From Opitutaceae bacterium TAV5 (GTDB taxonomy: Bacteria; Verrucomicrobiota; Verrucomicrobiia; Opitutales; Opitutaceae): a stretch of DNA of 64,000 nt. How positions within the stretch are numbered: the stretch's first letter is position 1; every line of letters starts with the position of its first letter. The stretch spans positions 2,046,001-2,110,000 of the forward strand of contig CP007053.1 in NCBI GenBank assembly GCA_000242935.3, written 5' to 3'. Shown one piece after another: positions 8,843 to 17,549 of this stretch. Under the pieces are notes generated by a model. That model was given only the letters and a program-made list of their open reading frames with translations. It made no database searches and was not told where the DNA came from. Made by a program: the position numbers and the translations under genes.

Positions 8843-9370
8843 ATGCGCATCGAAGAGGTCATCTACGAACAGGCCGAAGCGCTCCCCGGCCACGCCTCCC
8901 CTTTCTTCATCACCGTCCTGGCGATCGACGATCTCCGGGCGCAGGTCACCCAGGAGAACCATGTTTTCCTCCCCGGGGAAGAAAAGTACCTCCACCAGAT
9001 CACCTGGCCCACGTTTTCCCATGAGGACGTGGCGACGATCACCGCTCGCGGCATCCGCGACACCCATCGCCTCTTCATCGATCATCTCGCCGCCCGCGCC
9101 TCCCAGGCCTGCGACCGCTGGCACCCCGCCCCCGCGCTCTCCTGCGAAGTCCGCCGGTTGTCGTCCCACCCCTTCCACCGGCTGAAACTCGAAAACAGGT
9201 TCCTGCACCAGATGTGGGAAATCCAGGAGTGGACCGTCTCGCGCGAACTTCGCGAGGCGCTCGCGCAGGTCACGCGTTACAAGGCGGATTCCGCCGAGGC
9301 CGAGTTGCTCGGTCGCATCTTCGCCGGCAACGACTTCCGGACCATGGAGCCGGGCCAGGCCGGGAACTGA
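8843..9370 (+). CDS. Hypothetical protein, about 175 residues
   Basis: Soluble protein of unknown function starting MRIEEVIYEQAEALPG at the ATG at 8843. No signal peptide, membrane segment or motif that I recognise. The C-terminal half looks helical and charged (MWEIQEWTVSRELREALAQVTRYKADSAEAELLGRI is split here as two helices). It lies about 150 bases after the response regulator on the same strand and converges on a LysR gene. The frame is chosen because the opposite-strand frame shows no protein-like composition. Could be a member of the same operon or an independent gene. Confidence 0.6.
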   Translation: MRIEEVIYEQAEALPGHASPFFITVLAIDDLRAQVTQENHVFLPGEEKYLHQITWPTFSHEDVATITARGIRDTHRLFIDHLAARASQACDRWHPAPALSCEVRRLSSHPFHRLKLENRFLHQMWEIQEWTVSRELREALAQVTRYKADSAEAELLGRIFAGNDFRTMEPGQAGN

Positions 9371-9474
9371 TACGGATACGGGCGGCCTTTTGCCCGGGCG
9401 CTCGCAACCGGATGCGGCCGGACACAGGGGTCCGCGAAGGCGGTATAAAAATGCCCGGCCCGGGTATTCAGCCT

Positions 9475-10416
9475 TCAGCCCATGTTGACCAACGACGGAG
9501 GCGCCTCCTCCGTCAGTCCGGTCACCGCCTGCTGGCAGAGCCGCCGGAAGGTCCGGAGCGCCAGATTGGGCAACGTCCACTTTGCGCAGACGAAGGCCCA
9601 GGTGCGGTTCAGACGCAAACCCTCGACCGGACGTGTCACCACGCCGGAGGAAGACGGGACGTTGCGCACCACCCAGTCCGGCAACATGGCCACGCCCTGG
9701 CCCAGCTTCACCATTTCCAGGATGGCCGCAGTACTTCCGACTTCGATACACTCCCGGAATTCGATGCCCTTGCGATTCAACTGAAGTTGCAACGCCTTGT
9801 TGGTGTGGCTGTGAGCCCGTGCGACGATCAACGTCTTCGACGCCAGGCTGCGCAAGGGCACGACCTCGAGACCGGCCTGTGCATTGCGGGCATGCATCAG
9901 CAGCTTCAACTCGTCGTCGAACAGTTTGTGATAGGTAAAATCGGGGCCGTCCTCGGGAGGCTCCACCATGATGGCGGCATCCACCTCGCGGTCGCGCAGC
10001 AACTGGAGGCTGACATCGCGTTCGGATGCGCGGATGCTGATGTTGCCGCGCGGGAAGCACTCGTTGAACTCCCGCACGATGTCGGGCACGATGTAGCTCA
10101 GGAAATTGAACCCCGCGGCGACGCGCAGGAAGGCGCGGTCGGCATGTTGTTCGCCCGCGAGGGCGGAGCGGATGTTGTTCATCCGGGCCACCACCGGGAT
10201 GGCGGTGCGATAAAGGTATTCGCCCTTTTCGGTCAGCACCAGGCCCTTGCCGGAGCGATGAAACAGCTGGACGCCCAGGTTCGCCTCCAGGCTGGAAATG
10301 GCGTGGCTCACCGCGGAAATCGTCAGGCACAACTCGGGCGCGGCCGCCTTCAGGCTGCCCTTTCGGGCCAGACAAAGGAATATCTGCAATTTGCGACTGT
10401 CGATTGGATCGTTCAT
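9475..10416 (-). CDS. LysR-family transcriptional regulator
   Basis: Full-length LysR regulator of 313 residues. The N-terminal winged helix-turn-helix is KLQIFLCLARKGSLKAAAPEL followed by TISAVSHAISSLEANLGVQLFHR and the wing GLVLTEKGEYLY; the rest matches the two-subdomain effector-binding region. It is divergent from the NrtA/NasS-like gene beginning 120 bases away, the classic arrangement for a LysR regulator and its target. An inverted repeat TATGC-N9-GCATA lies between them. If the neighbour really binds nitrate or a similar oxyanion or small molecule, this regulator could respond to the same signal; this is inference. Confidence 0.92.
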   Translation of the reverse strand: MNDPIDSRKLQIFLCLARKGSLKAAAPELCLTISAVSHAISSLEANLGVQLFHRSGKGLVLTEKGEYLYRTAIPVVARMNNIRSALAGEQHADRAFLRVAAGFNFLSYIVPDIVREFNECFPRGNISIRASERDVSLQLLRDREVDAAIMVEPPEDGPDFTYHKLFDDELKLLMHARNAQAGLEVVPLRSLASKTLIVARAHSHTNKALQLQLNRKGIEFRECIEVGSTAAILEMVKLGQGVAMLPDWVVRNVPSSSGVVTRPVEGLRLNRTWAFVCAKWTLPNLALRTFRRLCQQAVTGLTEEAPPSLVNMG

Positions 10417-10432
10417 GGAGAAGCCGGTCTGG

Positions 10433-10451
10433 TATGCGAATTGCTAGCATA
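10433..10451. promoter_or_regulatory. Inverted repeat in LysR/NrtA-like divergent promoter
   Basis: TATGC-N9-GCATA at 10433-10437 and 10447-10451, with a partly overlapping outer pair GGTA (10431) and TACC (10457). A second small repeat TGGG-TTTTT-CCCA sits at 10467-10479. Position between divergent genes fits an operator for the LysR regulator. Confidence 0.4.
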
Positions 10452-10536
10452 TTGAGTACCATTCCTTGGGTTTTTCCCAGTATCACTATCACAAATACAT
10501 CTCCGTTCTCCTGATAAAATTCCCCGGTCACCAAGG

Positions 10537-11517
10537 ATGTCGCAATTTCACCTACACATCGGTCATATCGGCTTGCTCGATGCCGCTCCCCTGCTGGTCG
10601 CGCAGGAGAGAGGTTATTTCGTCGGCGAAGGCCTGCAGGTCACCCTGTCCTGCCAGCTCGGCCTGGCCACCCTCTGCGGCAAGCTGGCCGATTACCGTCT
10701 CCACGGCGCCTGCTTGCCCGCGCCGCTGCCCCTGCTTCTTTCACTCGGGAAAGGCGTGCCCCGCGTCAGCATGCAGGTGGTGTCGGTCTGTGCCTGCCAG
10801 GGCATGGGCATCGTGATGGCAAGCTCCCGCCCGGCCGCCCGCACTGCCCCTCTCCGCATCGGAGTGACCACGCCGGGCAGCGCGGCCCGCCTCCTGTGGC
10901 ATCGTCATCAGCAACTGGCCGCCAATGGATCCCTCGCCGAAGCCGTTCTCGTGCCGATGGCCGCCGGACAGCTCGTCGATTTTCTGCTCGAGGGCATGCT
11001 CGACGGTTTTTGCGGCATGGACCCGCTGCCGGCTCTGGCGTGCCTTCAAGGCAGCGGGGAAATCGTGGCCGACAGCGCCGGGCTCTTCCCCCTGCACCCC
11101 GGAAGCGTCGTCGCCCTGCGTGCCGACGTGGCGGAAAGCCAGCCGCAAGCCGCCGCCGCCCTGGACCGGGCCCTGACTCGCGCCTGTGCCGACTGCGCCG
11201 ATCCGGCAAACCGGCACGAACTCTGGCAATTGCTGCTCGCGCAATGCCCTTACACCGATCTCTCGCCCGCACTGAAGGCCGCGTTGGCCGACCCGCCGGA
11301 CGATGACCCGTCCGGCCGGACCAGCATGCGTTTCGAAAGTCCTGCCGACAGGGGTGGCGGCCTCCCGGCAGCCGCCGAAACCTTTCTCGAGGCGGCCTGC
11401 CGGAGCGCGATCGGGCCCAGCGCGCGCAGCATGGATATCAAAGCCGAAATCGCCCGGGTGTTCGGCCGTCAGTGGCCGGGCGATCTTCCCGCTCTCCGCC
11501 AGGTCGCGGAAGCCTGA
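10537..11517 (+). CDS. NrtA/NasS-like substrate-binding protein without a signal peptide
   Basis: Resembles the NrtA/CmpA/NasS group of binding proteins: FHLHIGHIGLLDAAPLLVAQ, then ERGYFVGEGLQVTLS and a conserved HGACLPAPLPLLLSLG segment. Length 326 residues. In NrtA-type importers this domain is secreted or lipid-anchored, but here the protein begins directly with the domain (MSQFHLHIG) and has no leader, so it should stay in the cytoplasm. That matches NasS, a nitrate sensor that normally works with the RNA-binding NasT; no NasT-like or permease gene is adjacent. Divergent from a LysR gene. It may be an intracellular sensor of nitrate, nitrite, bicarbonate or a related ligand. Confidence 0.75.
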   Translation: MSQFHLHIGHIGLLDAAPLLVAQERGYFVGEGLQVTLSCQLGLATLCGKLADYRLHGACLPAPLPLLLSLGKGVPRVSMQVVSVCACQGMGIVMASSRPAARTAPLRIGVTTPGSAARLLWHRHQQLAANGSLAEAVLVPMAAGQLVDFLLEGMLDGFCGMDPLPALACLQGSGEIVADSAGLFPLHPGSVVALRADVAESQPQAAAALDRALTRACADCADPANRHELWQLLLAQCPYTDLSPALKAALADPPDDDPSGRTSMRFESPADRGGGLPAAAETFLEAACRSAIGPSARSMDIKAEIARVFGRQWPGDLPALRQVAEA

Positions 11518-11556
11518 GCCCCGCGCCGGCACCTGGGCAACGGGGCCGCAAAACCT

Positions 11557-13044
11557 TCAACGCGTTGCCGTGCCGGCCGTGGAGTCATCAGCCAGCCGGT
11601 TGTCCTGATAATATTTTCGGTAAAAAGGATTATCGATCCAGGACAGCGGCACGGGTTTTCCGGCTGCACGGAGGTCGTCGATTTTCTTTTGCAATTCCGC
11701 CCGGCGATCATGGTCCTCGCGCAGTTCGGGCTGTTCCTGGAGGGTACGCCGGATCTCGCCGTTGATCTGGCGGACGGCCAGGCGGGCCGCTTCTTCGGCG
11801 GACCAGATGCCGGCGGCAAAACCGGATTCGATATTGGTGAGGAGTCGCGTGACGATGGAGGGAACGACAAACGGACTGTAACTGTAGCCGATCGCGGTCG
11901 AGACAGCGGCATCGGCAAAGGCCTCATGCACCCTCCACTCGTTCGGATGCGCCGGCGGCTTCAGGTAGGCATCGGTGCGGCTGAGCAAAGGCTCGGATGG
12001 CAGGGCATCGGCACTCTCCACGATGTGCATGCCATAGTCCTCGCTCGCCAGGAATTTCAGAAAATACCGCGCCAGGTCCGCGTGCTTCGATCCCGCATAG
12101 ATCGCGGCGGCGCGCGTGGTGACAAGCGTGTTGGGGTAGCCGGCGTGAGGCGGGTTGCTGACGGCGAGGTTGAGTTTCCCGAACTCGCGCATCTGGATCA
12201 GCGCCCAGCGGCCGGTGGTCACCATTGCATAGTTACCGGAGTTGAAGAGCTGGAACGCGGCACCGCCGTAGCCGGACTCGGTTGAGAACGAGGCGATGTC
12301 TTCGGCCGTCGGCAGGATATGGTCCACGTCGCGCCACTGGCGGATTTTTTCGAGCACGCGGACATTGCGCGCGTCATCGAGGATGCACGCGGAAAGGGTT
12401 TCGTTAAAAACATCGAGTCCGAGGCTGCGCTGCATCTGGGCGGTGTTGACGGCGTTGATAAAAAACCGTGTCGGCCGGCGTCCGGGAGGGTTGGCCGCCT
12501 TGACGAAACGCCTGCCGGTTTCCTCAAACGTGGCCCAGTCCCAGGAACGAGGCGGCGGCTCGATGCCAGCTCTGGCGAAGGTGTCGAGATTCACCAGAAC
12601 GAGCTCCGTGGAGATGCTGCACGGAAACATGTATTGCCGCCCGTCGAGCGTGATTTCGGAGCGGATGGAGTCGTAGGTCGCGGACGGGGCGAAGCCCATT
12701 TCGCGCGCAGGTCCGGTAATGTCCTCCAGCAAACCGATGCTTTGCAGATAACGCATCGGACCTCCGGACTGGACTTCGATGATGTCCCCGGCGACCCCGG
12801 AAACGCCCTGGATGACGATCTTCTCCAGCCGGTTGTTGGAGGTGTCGATCTTCAGTTCGAATTTCGGGTATCCGTTGCGCTCGAGCCAGGCGTGGAACAG
12901 CGCGACCTGTTTGACGCGCTCGGGGTTGGACGCGGTCATCCAGTGGAGCACGGGATGCGGGCTGCTCTGGCCGGGTTGCAGCTTCCAGGTGATGACAGAG
13001 GCCGCGACCAGCAGCGCAAGGAGGGAAAAGAAGAGCGTCTTCAT
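11557..13044 (-). CDS. ABC importer sugar-binding protein (family 1 type)
   Basis: Extracytoplasmic solute-binding protein of the carbohydrate ABC importer encoded upstream in the same direction. 495 residues with an N-terminal hydrophobic stretch (LFFSLLALLVAASVITW) acting as signal peptide or anchor; no lipobox cysteine. The body has typical family features such as DIIEVQSGGPMRYLQSIGLLEDIT and GRWALIQMREFG. The C-terminal 70 residues are charged and helical, longer than usual. It follows the MalG-like permease by nine bases and is the last gene of a four-gene operon (LacI, MalF-like, MalG-like, binding protein). No dedicated ATPase is in the operon; the stand-alone importer ATPase at 30774 could serve it. 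Confidence 0.85.
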   Translation of the reverse strand: MKTLFFSLLALLVAASVITWKLQPGQSSPHPVLHWMTASNPERVKQVALFHAWLERNGYPKFELKIDTSNNRLEKIVIQGVSGVAGDIIEVQSGGPMRYLQSIGLLEDITGPAREMGFAPSATYDSIRSEITLDGRQYMFPCSISTELVLVNLDTFARAGIEPPPRSWDWATFEETGRRFVKAANPPGRRPTRFFINAVNTAQMQRSLGLDVFNETLSACILDDARNVRVLEKIRQWRDVDHILPTAEDIASFSTESGYGGAAFQLFNSGNYAMVTTGRWALIQMREFGKLNLAVSNPPHAGYPNTLVTTRAAAIYAGSKHADLARYFLKFLASEDYGMHIVESADALPSEPLLSRTDAYLKPPAHPNEWRVHEAFADAAVSTAIGYSYSPFVVPSIVTRLLTNIESGFAAGIWSAEEAARLAVRQINGEIRRTLQEQPELREDHDRRAELQKKIDDLRAAGKPVPLSWIDNPFYRKYYQDNRLADDSTAGTATR

Positions 13045-13053
13045 GATGCGTCG

Positions 13054-13923
13054 TCAGCCTTTCACGCCCCCCATCTGGATGCCTTTGACGAGGTGTTTTT
13101 GCAGGAACACGAACAGCACGATCATCGGGATAACCGACATCGTGACGCCGGCCATGAGCAGGTGAGTGGCCTGGCGGTTGGCGGAGTCGAAGAACAGCAG
13201 ACCGACCGGCAGCGTGTATTTCTCGACCGTCCGGATCATGACCAACGGCCAGAACATGCTGTTGTAGTTTCCGATGAAGGTGAAGATCGTGAGCGTGATC
13301 AGGCCGGGACGCGAGAGCGGAAGTATCACATCCCAGAATACACGCCATTTGCTGGCTCCGTCGATCTCCGCCGCTTCATCCAGGCTGGACGGGATGGTGA
13401 GCATGAACTGGCGAAGCAAAAAGGTGCCGAATGTGCTGAACGACGCCGGCAGGATCAGGCCCGCGAACGTGTCCACGAGGCCGAGCGAGATCATCACCTG
13501 GTAGTTGGGCACCATCATCACCAGGCCCGGCAGCATCATGGTGCCGAGATACAGGAAAAATACTTTTTCACGCCCCGGCCACTGCACGCGCGAAAAACTG
13601 AACGCGGCCAGCGAACTGGTGAACACCTGCAGGAACGTGACCGAGGTCGTGACAAAAAGGCTGTTCCAGTAAAACCGGCCGAAAGGGATCACGCTGAAAA
13701 CTTCCCGGTAATTTTCCCACCGGAATCGGGAAGGCCACCAGTTTTCCAGACCGACCTCGGAGAGCGGTTTCAGGCTGGTCAGCACCATCCACAGAAACGG
13801 AAGGACCATCGTGAAACACAGCAGTGTCATCACGGCGTGAAGCGCGAGCCTGCCGACGGTTTTCCGACGGAGAGCGGGAGCGGTGTCCGGAGAGGCCGGC
13901 GACGGTTTGTCAGTCGTTGACAT
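13054..13923 (-). CDS. Sugar ABC importer permease, MalG-like
   Basis: Inner-membrane permease of the CUT1 class, 289 residues, six predicted membrane segments. The EAA loop that contacts the ATPase is SSLDEAAEIDGASKWRVFWDVILPL. The C-terminal HLVKGIQMGGVKG is the standard family ending. I chose the ATG at 13923 (MSTTDKPSP); its first 14 bases overlap the end of the upstream permease gene in another frame, so translation is probably coupled. Partner of the MalF-like protein immediately upstream. Confidence 0.93.
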   Translation of the reverse strand: MSTTDKPSPASPDTAPALRRKTVGRLALHAVMTLLCFTMVLPFLWMVLTSLKPLSEVGLENWWPSRFRWENYREVFSVIPFGRFYWNSLFVTTSVTFLQVFTSSLAAFSFSRVQWPGREKVFFLYLGTMMLPGLVMMVPNYQVMISLGLVDTFAGLILPASFSTFGTFLLRQFMLTIPSSLDEAAEIDGASKWRVFWDVILPLSRPGLITLTIFTFIGNYNSMFWPLVMIRTVEKYTLPVGLLFFDSANRQATHLLMAGVTMSVIPMIVLFVFLQKHLVKGIQMGGVKG

Positions 13924-15400
13924 AGCGGTTCCCGAATTTCCAGTTGAACATCGTGACGAGGAAAACGAGGGCAAAGAGAGTCCAGGCAACGCCCGAGGCG
14001 TAACCGAGCCGCCCGGTTTCGAAACCCTCCGAATAGATGAAATAGGACAATGTGGTCGTCGCCCCCGCAGGGCCGCCCTGGGTCATCGCGTAGGCCATCT
14101 CGAATCCGCCCTGCAAACCGGAGATGACGGCCATGACGGCGATAAAGAACGTGACCGGAGCAAGCTGTGGCCAGGTGACATGCCAGAAACGCTGGAAACG
14201 GCTTGCGCCGTCGATATCCGCCGCCTCGTAGAGCTCCTGCGGGATGTTGGAAAGCCCGGCGAGGTAGAGCAGCATGCTGTTGGAGCCGACGGCGCCCCAG
14301 AATGCCATGAGCATCAGGGCGGGCTTGGCCCAGTGGTAATCGGTGAGCCAGTTGGGCGGCGTCAGGCCGCCCGCGGCGGCGGACGACCATTCAGGCAATC
14401 CCCGGAAAACGAGACCGAGGCCGAAGAGAGCGCATTGCAGGACGACAAGGCCGAACGAGAATACCAGGACGGTGCCGATGCCCTTGCCGAAACCGCAGGG
14501 GAAATCCTGACCGTCCGGAATCCTTCGTAGTGAAAAAATGGTTACTCCGGCAAACAGTGCGGGCAACAGGAGCACCGCGGAGCGGGGCACATCGCTCCGG
14601 AATAAAAACAGGAGCGGCAATGCCATGAGCACGCATCCGAAAGCCAGACCGCCGGCGCCGATGTCGCCATCCCGCCAGAGATCGCGAAAGCGTCGCAGGC
14701 CGAATCCGAAAACGAGCACGATCATCGCCAGGCTGACCCAGAAACCGGACTGCACGAGCCAGGCGGGCAGCGCGTCGACGCATTGCGCGACCGCCGAGAG
14801 CACGGGCGAGAGCAGGGCATTGAGCGGACCGGTGTGCGGGCTGTAGATTTTTTTCCAGAGGATAAAGGTGGCGATGCCGGCCGTGAAGTGCGGCAGGTAG
14901 CAGAGCGTCCGGTAGATCGTGGAGCCGCCGAGGGCGCCCCCCGCAAAGATCAGCCCTGCCAGGCCGACGAGCACCAGTGTCATGCCGGCGGCGCCCGCGC
15001 CGGCCAGAGCGAGAATGACGGCGCAGGTCACGAGAAGCGCCCCGGCCGCCAGGCGGAGTTTCGTCCGATAACCGGACGTGCCGAAATCGCGACTGAGAAG
15101 AATCGCCAGCACCAGGCTGCCGGCGACGGAGAAAGGAATGCCGAGCATGAAAAAGAGCGTGTTGCCCAGAAATCTCCAGAAGTCGGGATTTTGCAGGAGC
15201 TGCAGGAAATTCCCGATGCCAAAGTGCAGCGGGCCTTCCTTGAACATGTTGTGGTAGCGCAGATCCCAGTTGCTGAACGCCATCACGAGGCTGAAGACCA
15301 GCGGGAAGAGCGTGAACGCCAGAAAGCCGAGGATGTTGGGCGCGAGGAACCCCATGCCGATCTTCAGCATGTGCCAGTTCCTGGGGGTTGGTTTTCTCAT
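13910..15400 (-). CDS. Enlarged MalF-like sugar ABC importer permease
   Basis: First permease of the CUT1 importer. From ATG 15400 (MRKPTPRNWHM) it has 496 residues, against about 300 for ordinary members. The family frame is visible: GFLAPNILGFLAFTLFPLVFS, then GNTLFFMLGIPFS, YRTLCYLPHFTAGIATFILWK, and the EAA loop IPQELYEAADIDGASRFQRF. Two hydrophobic insertions break it. The first (around residues 110-160) adds about two membrane spans before the YRTL segment, and the second (around 210-360) adds four or five spans before NWLTDYHWAKP. E. coli MalF is also large but through a soluble periplasmic loop, not extra membrane spans. It lies 56 bases behind the LacI gene. Confidence 0.88.
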   Translation of the reverse strand: MRKPTPRNWHMLKIGMGFLAPNILGFLAFTLFPLVFSLVMAFSNWDLRYHNMFKEGPLHFGIGNFLQLLQNPDFWRFLGNTLFFMLGIPFSVAGSLVLAILLSRDFGTSGYRTKLRLAAGALLVTCAVILALAGAGAAGMTLVLVGLAGLIFAGGALGGSTIYRTLCYLPHFTAGIATFILWKKIYSPHTGPLNALLSPVLSAVAQCVDALPAWLVQSGFWVSLAMIVLVFGFGLRRFRDLWRDGDIGAGGLAFGCVLMALPLLFLFRSDVPRSAVLLLPALFAGVTIFSLRRIPDGQDFPCGFGKGIGTVLVFSFGLVVLQCALFGLGLVFRGLPEWSSAAAGGLTPPNWLTDYHWAKPALMLMAFWGAVGSNSMLLYLAGLSNIPQELYEAADIDGASRFQRFWHVTWPQLAPVTFFIAVMAVISGLQGGFEMAYAMTQGGPAGATTTLSYFIYSEGFETGRLGYASGVAWTLFALVFLVTMFNWKFGNRYVND

Positions 15401-15456
15401 GAACAGAGAGAAATGGGGATGAGGGAAAAAGGGAGCGTGGCGGAAAGCGGACGATG

Positions 15457-16566
15457 TCAGATCCCGGCAAGTTCGGCGGAGACGAGCATGCTGATGGCGT
15501 TGGCCGGCACTCCGGTCTGGTTCGAAATGAGACCGGTGGTCAGCATGTCCACCGCAAAACGGCAAGCGAGATCGCGGCGATGGTTGAGGCCGGCGACGGT
15601 CTGTCCGGGCGCCCAGTCCGGAGAAACGAGCAAGGGGCGCTGCTTTTCCGGAATGGCGGCGGCATCCATCCAGGCACGCAAGCGGTTCTCGTCTCCGATG
15701 ACCAGGTCGGGACGGGTGCTCCTGAACCACTCCGTGAAGCGGGCGACGTCAGCGGCGCGCCCGGGATCATCCTTGAGCCAGAGCGCGGGCACACGGTCGC
15801 CGGCAGGTATTTCCTTGTGAAAGCGGAGCAGTCCGCTGCTGAAGCCGTGGTTCACCTTCACGTCTTCCTTGTGGGTGATCGCAAGGCCGATCCTGCGGCA
15901 GCCACGCGCCAGGTAGCAGGCGGTCAGATGGCGAAATCCGGTCATGATGTCCGTCCCCACGCGATTCAGGTCCTCGCCGATGTTCCCGAAACCGAGCGAT
16001 ACGGCGACGAAGGGATCGAAACAGAACGATTCCATGGCGTGGGGCTCGTGGCCGGGCAGCACCAGAACCGCCCGGATACCCCGCGCCCGGAGGATGCGGA
16101 ACACCTGCGCGACGGATGCCTTGCTGTTCTCGACCGGGAAAACCTCCACCTTCAGGCGCATGGTCTGCGCATGGTTTTTCAGAAACTCCCACGGCAAATG
16201 CTCCCCCAGCGCTTCCTCCCCGTGCAGGCCGTCGCCGGTTTCATCCCGCGTCCTGTCGCGGCAATGGAGCAGGGCGACGACATTGCCCGAGGTCTCCGCC
16301 CGGGTCTGTTTGGTGATCGAGAGATAGCGGCCGAGGAAAGCATTGGGCCGGTATCCGAGATCGTTGGCGATGCGCTCGATCTTCTCGCGCTGCTCCTTGC
16401 GGACGCAGGGATCGTTTCGCAGCGCGCGGGAAACCGTCATCACGGAGACGCCCGCCCGATCGGCTACCGCACGCATGGAGGCCCGGCTGCTTTGGGCAAA
16501 AACCGTCGCGGTGCCCCGTGATGACGTGGTGGAAGGGAAACAGGGCAGAAGGTCGGTCGGGGTCAT
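15457..16566 (-). CDS. LacI-family transcriptional regulator of the sugar importer operon
   Basis: About 369 residues from ATG 16566. The DNA-binding helix-turn-helix is MRAVADRAGVSVMTVSRALR around residues 31-50, followed by the hinge region and a periplasmic-binding-protein-like effector domain. The 30 residues before the helix-turn-helix look unstructured, so a start nearer to it is possible. It is the promoter-proximal gene of the importer operon and is divergent from an AraC regulator 99 bases away. Its recognition helix SVMTVSRALR is identical to that of the LacI protein at 41298, so the two should read related operators (see findings). Confidence 0.92.
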   Translation of the reverse strand: MTPTDLLPCFPSTTSSRGTATVFAQSSRASMRAVADRAGVSVMTVSRALRNDPCVRKEQREKIERIANDLGYRPNAFLGRYLSITKQTRAETSGNVVALLHCRDRTRDETGDGLHGEEALGEHLPWEFLKNHAQTMRLKVEVFPVENSKASVAQVFRILRARGIRAVLVLPGHEPHAMESFCFDPFVAVSLGFGNIGEDLNRVGTDIMTGFRHLTACYLARGCRRIGLAITHKEDVKVNHGFSSGLLRFHKEIPAGDRVPALWLKDDPGRAADVARFTEWFRSTRPDLVIGDENRLRAWMDAAAIPEKQRPLLVSPDWAPGQTVAGLNHRRDLACRFAVDMLTTGLISNQTGVPANAISMLVSAELAGI

Positions 16567-16665
16567 GCGCAGAGTAAACCCGATCGGCGCTTTTTTTGCG
16601 ATAGCCCTCGCGCTCATCCTGTTGACATTTTCGCTCAGTCCGGGAGACCCTGTTCGCTCAAAACC

Positions 16666-17439
16666 ATGCTGATCTACCTCGTGCACGGAAAGCGATTTTA
16701 CGGGAAAGAGCCCGTGGCGCCCCACCGGAAACACTTCTGGGAATTCCAGGTGGTGGTGCGCGGCTCCATCGGCCTTGTGCTCCCGGAGGGGCCGGCGCCG
16801 CTGAAAAAGAATACCCTGTGGCTGTTTCCTCCCGAGCACCTGCATGGCTGGACAGGCAAGGGCCACGAGTCGGCCACGGTACTCGTTTTCCACTTCCAGT
16901 ATGTGCCGCAGCTCCTGGAAGGCCTCGTAAAACCCGGCGGACACCTGGAGATCCCTCTCACGCCGCGGCAGGCCCGCCGGCTGGTGAAGCTTGCCGAGGA
17001 GGCCGAGCCTTACTGGCGGCATTTTGCTCCCGGCATGGTGATGTGCTACGAGCATGTGCTTTCGGAGCTGGGCATGCTGGTATGGGAGGCGCATCCGGAT
17101 TCCCGTTACGGGATACCCGCGCACTCCGCCCGGAAAAAAGTCAGCGATGCGATGAAATGGTTTGCCAGCCACATGGCAGAGAATCCGTCCCTGGAGCGCA
17201 CCGCGCAATCCGTGGGAGTATCGCCTGCGCATCTGCGCCGGCTTTTCCACGAAATCCTGCGTTCCTCGCCCAAACAGACCTTTGACCAGATGCGTTTCCA
17301 GTGCGCCATCCAGCTGATGGGAGATCCGATGGTGAAGCTCTCCACGGTGGGCGAAGCCTGCGGTTTTGGCAGCGCGAGCTCGTTTTCGCGAGCATTCAAG
17401 ACGAAATTCGGATGCAGCCCCGAAAAATGGCGAAGCTAG
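16666..17439 (+). CDS. AraC-family transcriptional regulator
   Basis: 257 residues. The N-terminal part is a cupin-like sensing domain (VAPHRKHFWEFQVVVRGS, LWLFPPEHLHGWTG), and the C-terminal part has two helix-turn-helices: NPSLERTAQSVGVSPAHLRRLF and VKLSTVGEACGFGSASSFSRAFK, ending in FGCSPEKWR. Divergent from the LacI gene of the importer and followed 110 bases later by a beta-helix protein gene, so it probably controls one or both. The start ATG at 16666 is in a 99-base divergent region containing TTGACA at 16622. Confidence 0.92.
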   Translation: MLIYLVHGKRFYGKEPVAPHRKHFWEFQVVVRGSIGLVLPEGPAPLKKNTLWLFPPEHLHGWTGKGHESATVLVFHFQYVPQLLEGLVKPGGHLEIPLTPRQARRLVKLAEEAEPYWRHFAPGMVMCYEHVLSELGMLVWEAHPDSRYGIPAHSARKKVSDAMKWFASHMAENPSLERTAQSVGVSPAHLRRLFHEILRSSPKQTFDQMRFQCAIQLMGDPMVKLSTVGEACGFGSASSFSRAFKTKFGCSPEKWRS

Positions 17440-17448
17440 GGCGAAGTT

Positions 17449-17461
17449 TGATACATTAACA
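17449..17461. promoter_or_regulatory. Operator-like inverted repeat, TGTTA-CAT-TAACA family (one mismatch)
   Basis: TGATACATTAACA, 10 bases after the AraC stop and about 90 bases before the beta-helix gene start. It matches the 13-base inverted repeat TGTTACATTAACA found at three other promoters in this locus in 12 of 13 positions. Confidence 0.55.
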
Positions 17462-17549
17462 GAACGCCGGAATTTCCCTCCGCCTCTTCCCGCCCCAAGG
17501 TGGGGCGACAAACCGGCCTCCGGCCCTTGCCACGTCCCGATATCACGCC

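Noticed and set aside
9440-9470. Terminator candidate GCCCGGCCCGGG between convergent genes
   Set aside because: The inverted arms leave a one-base loop, so a stable hairpin is not possible.
16567-17511. N-terminal extension of the LacI frame across the AraC gene
   Set aside because: The helix-turn-helix and hinge fix the LacI start near 16566; the extension is antisense to a clear AraC protein.
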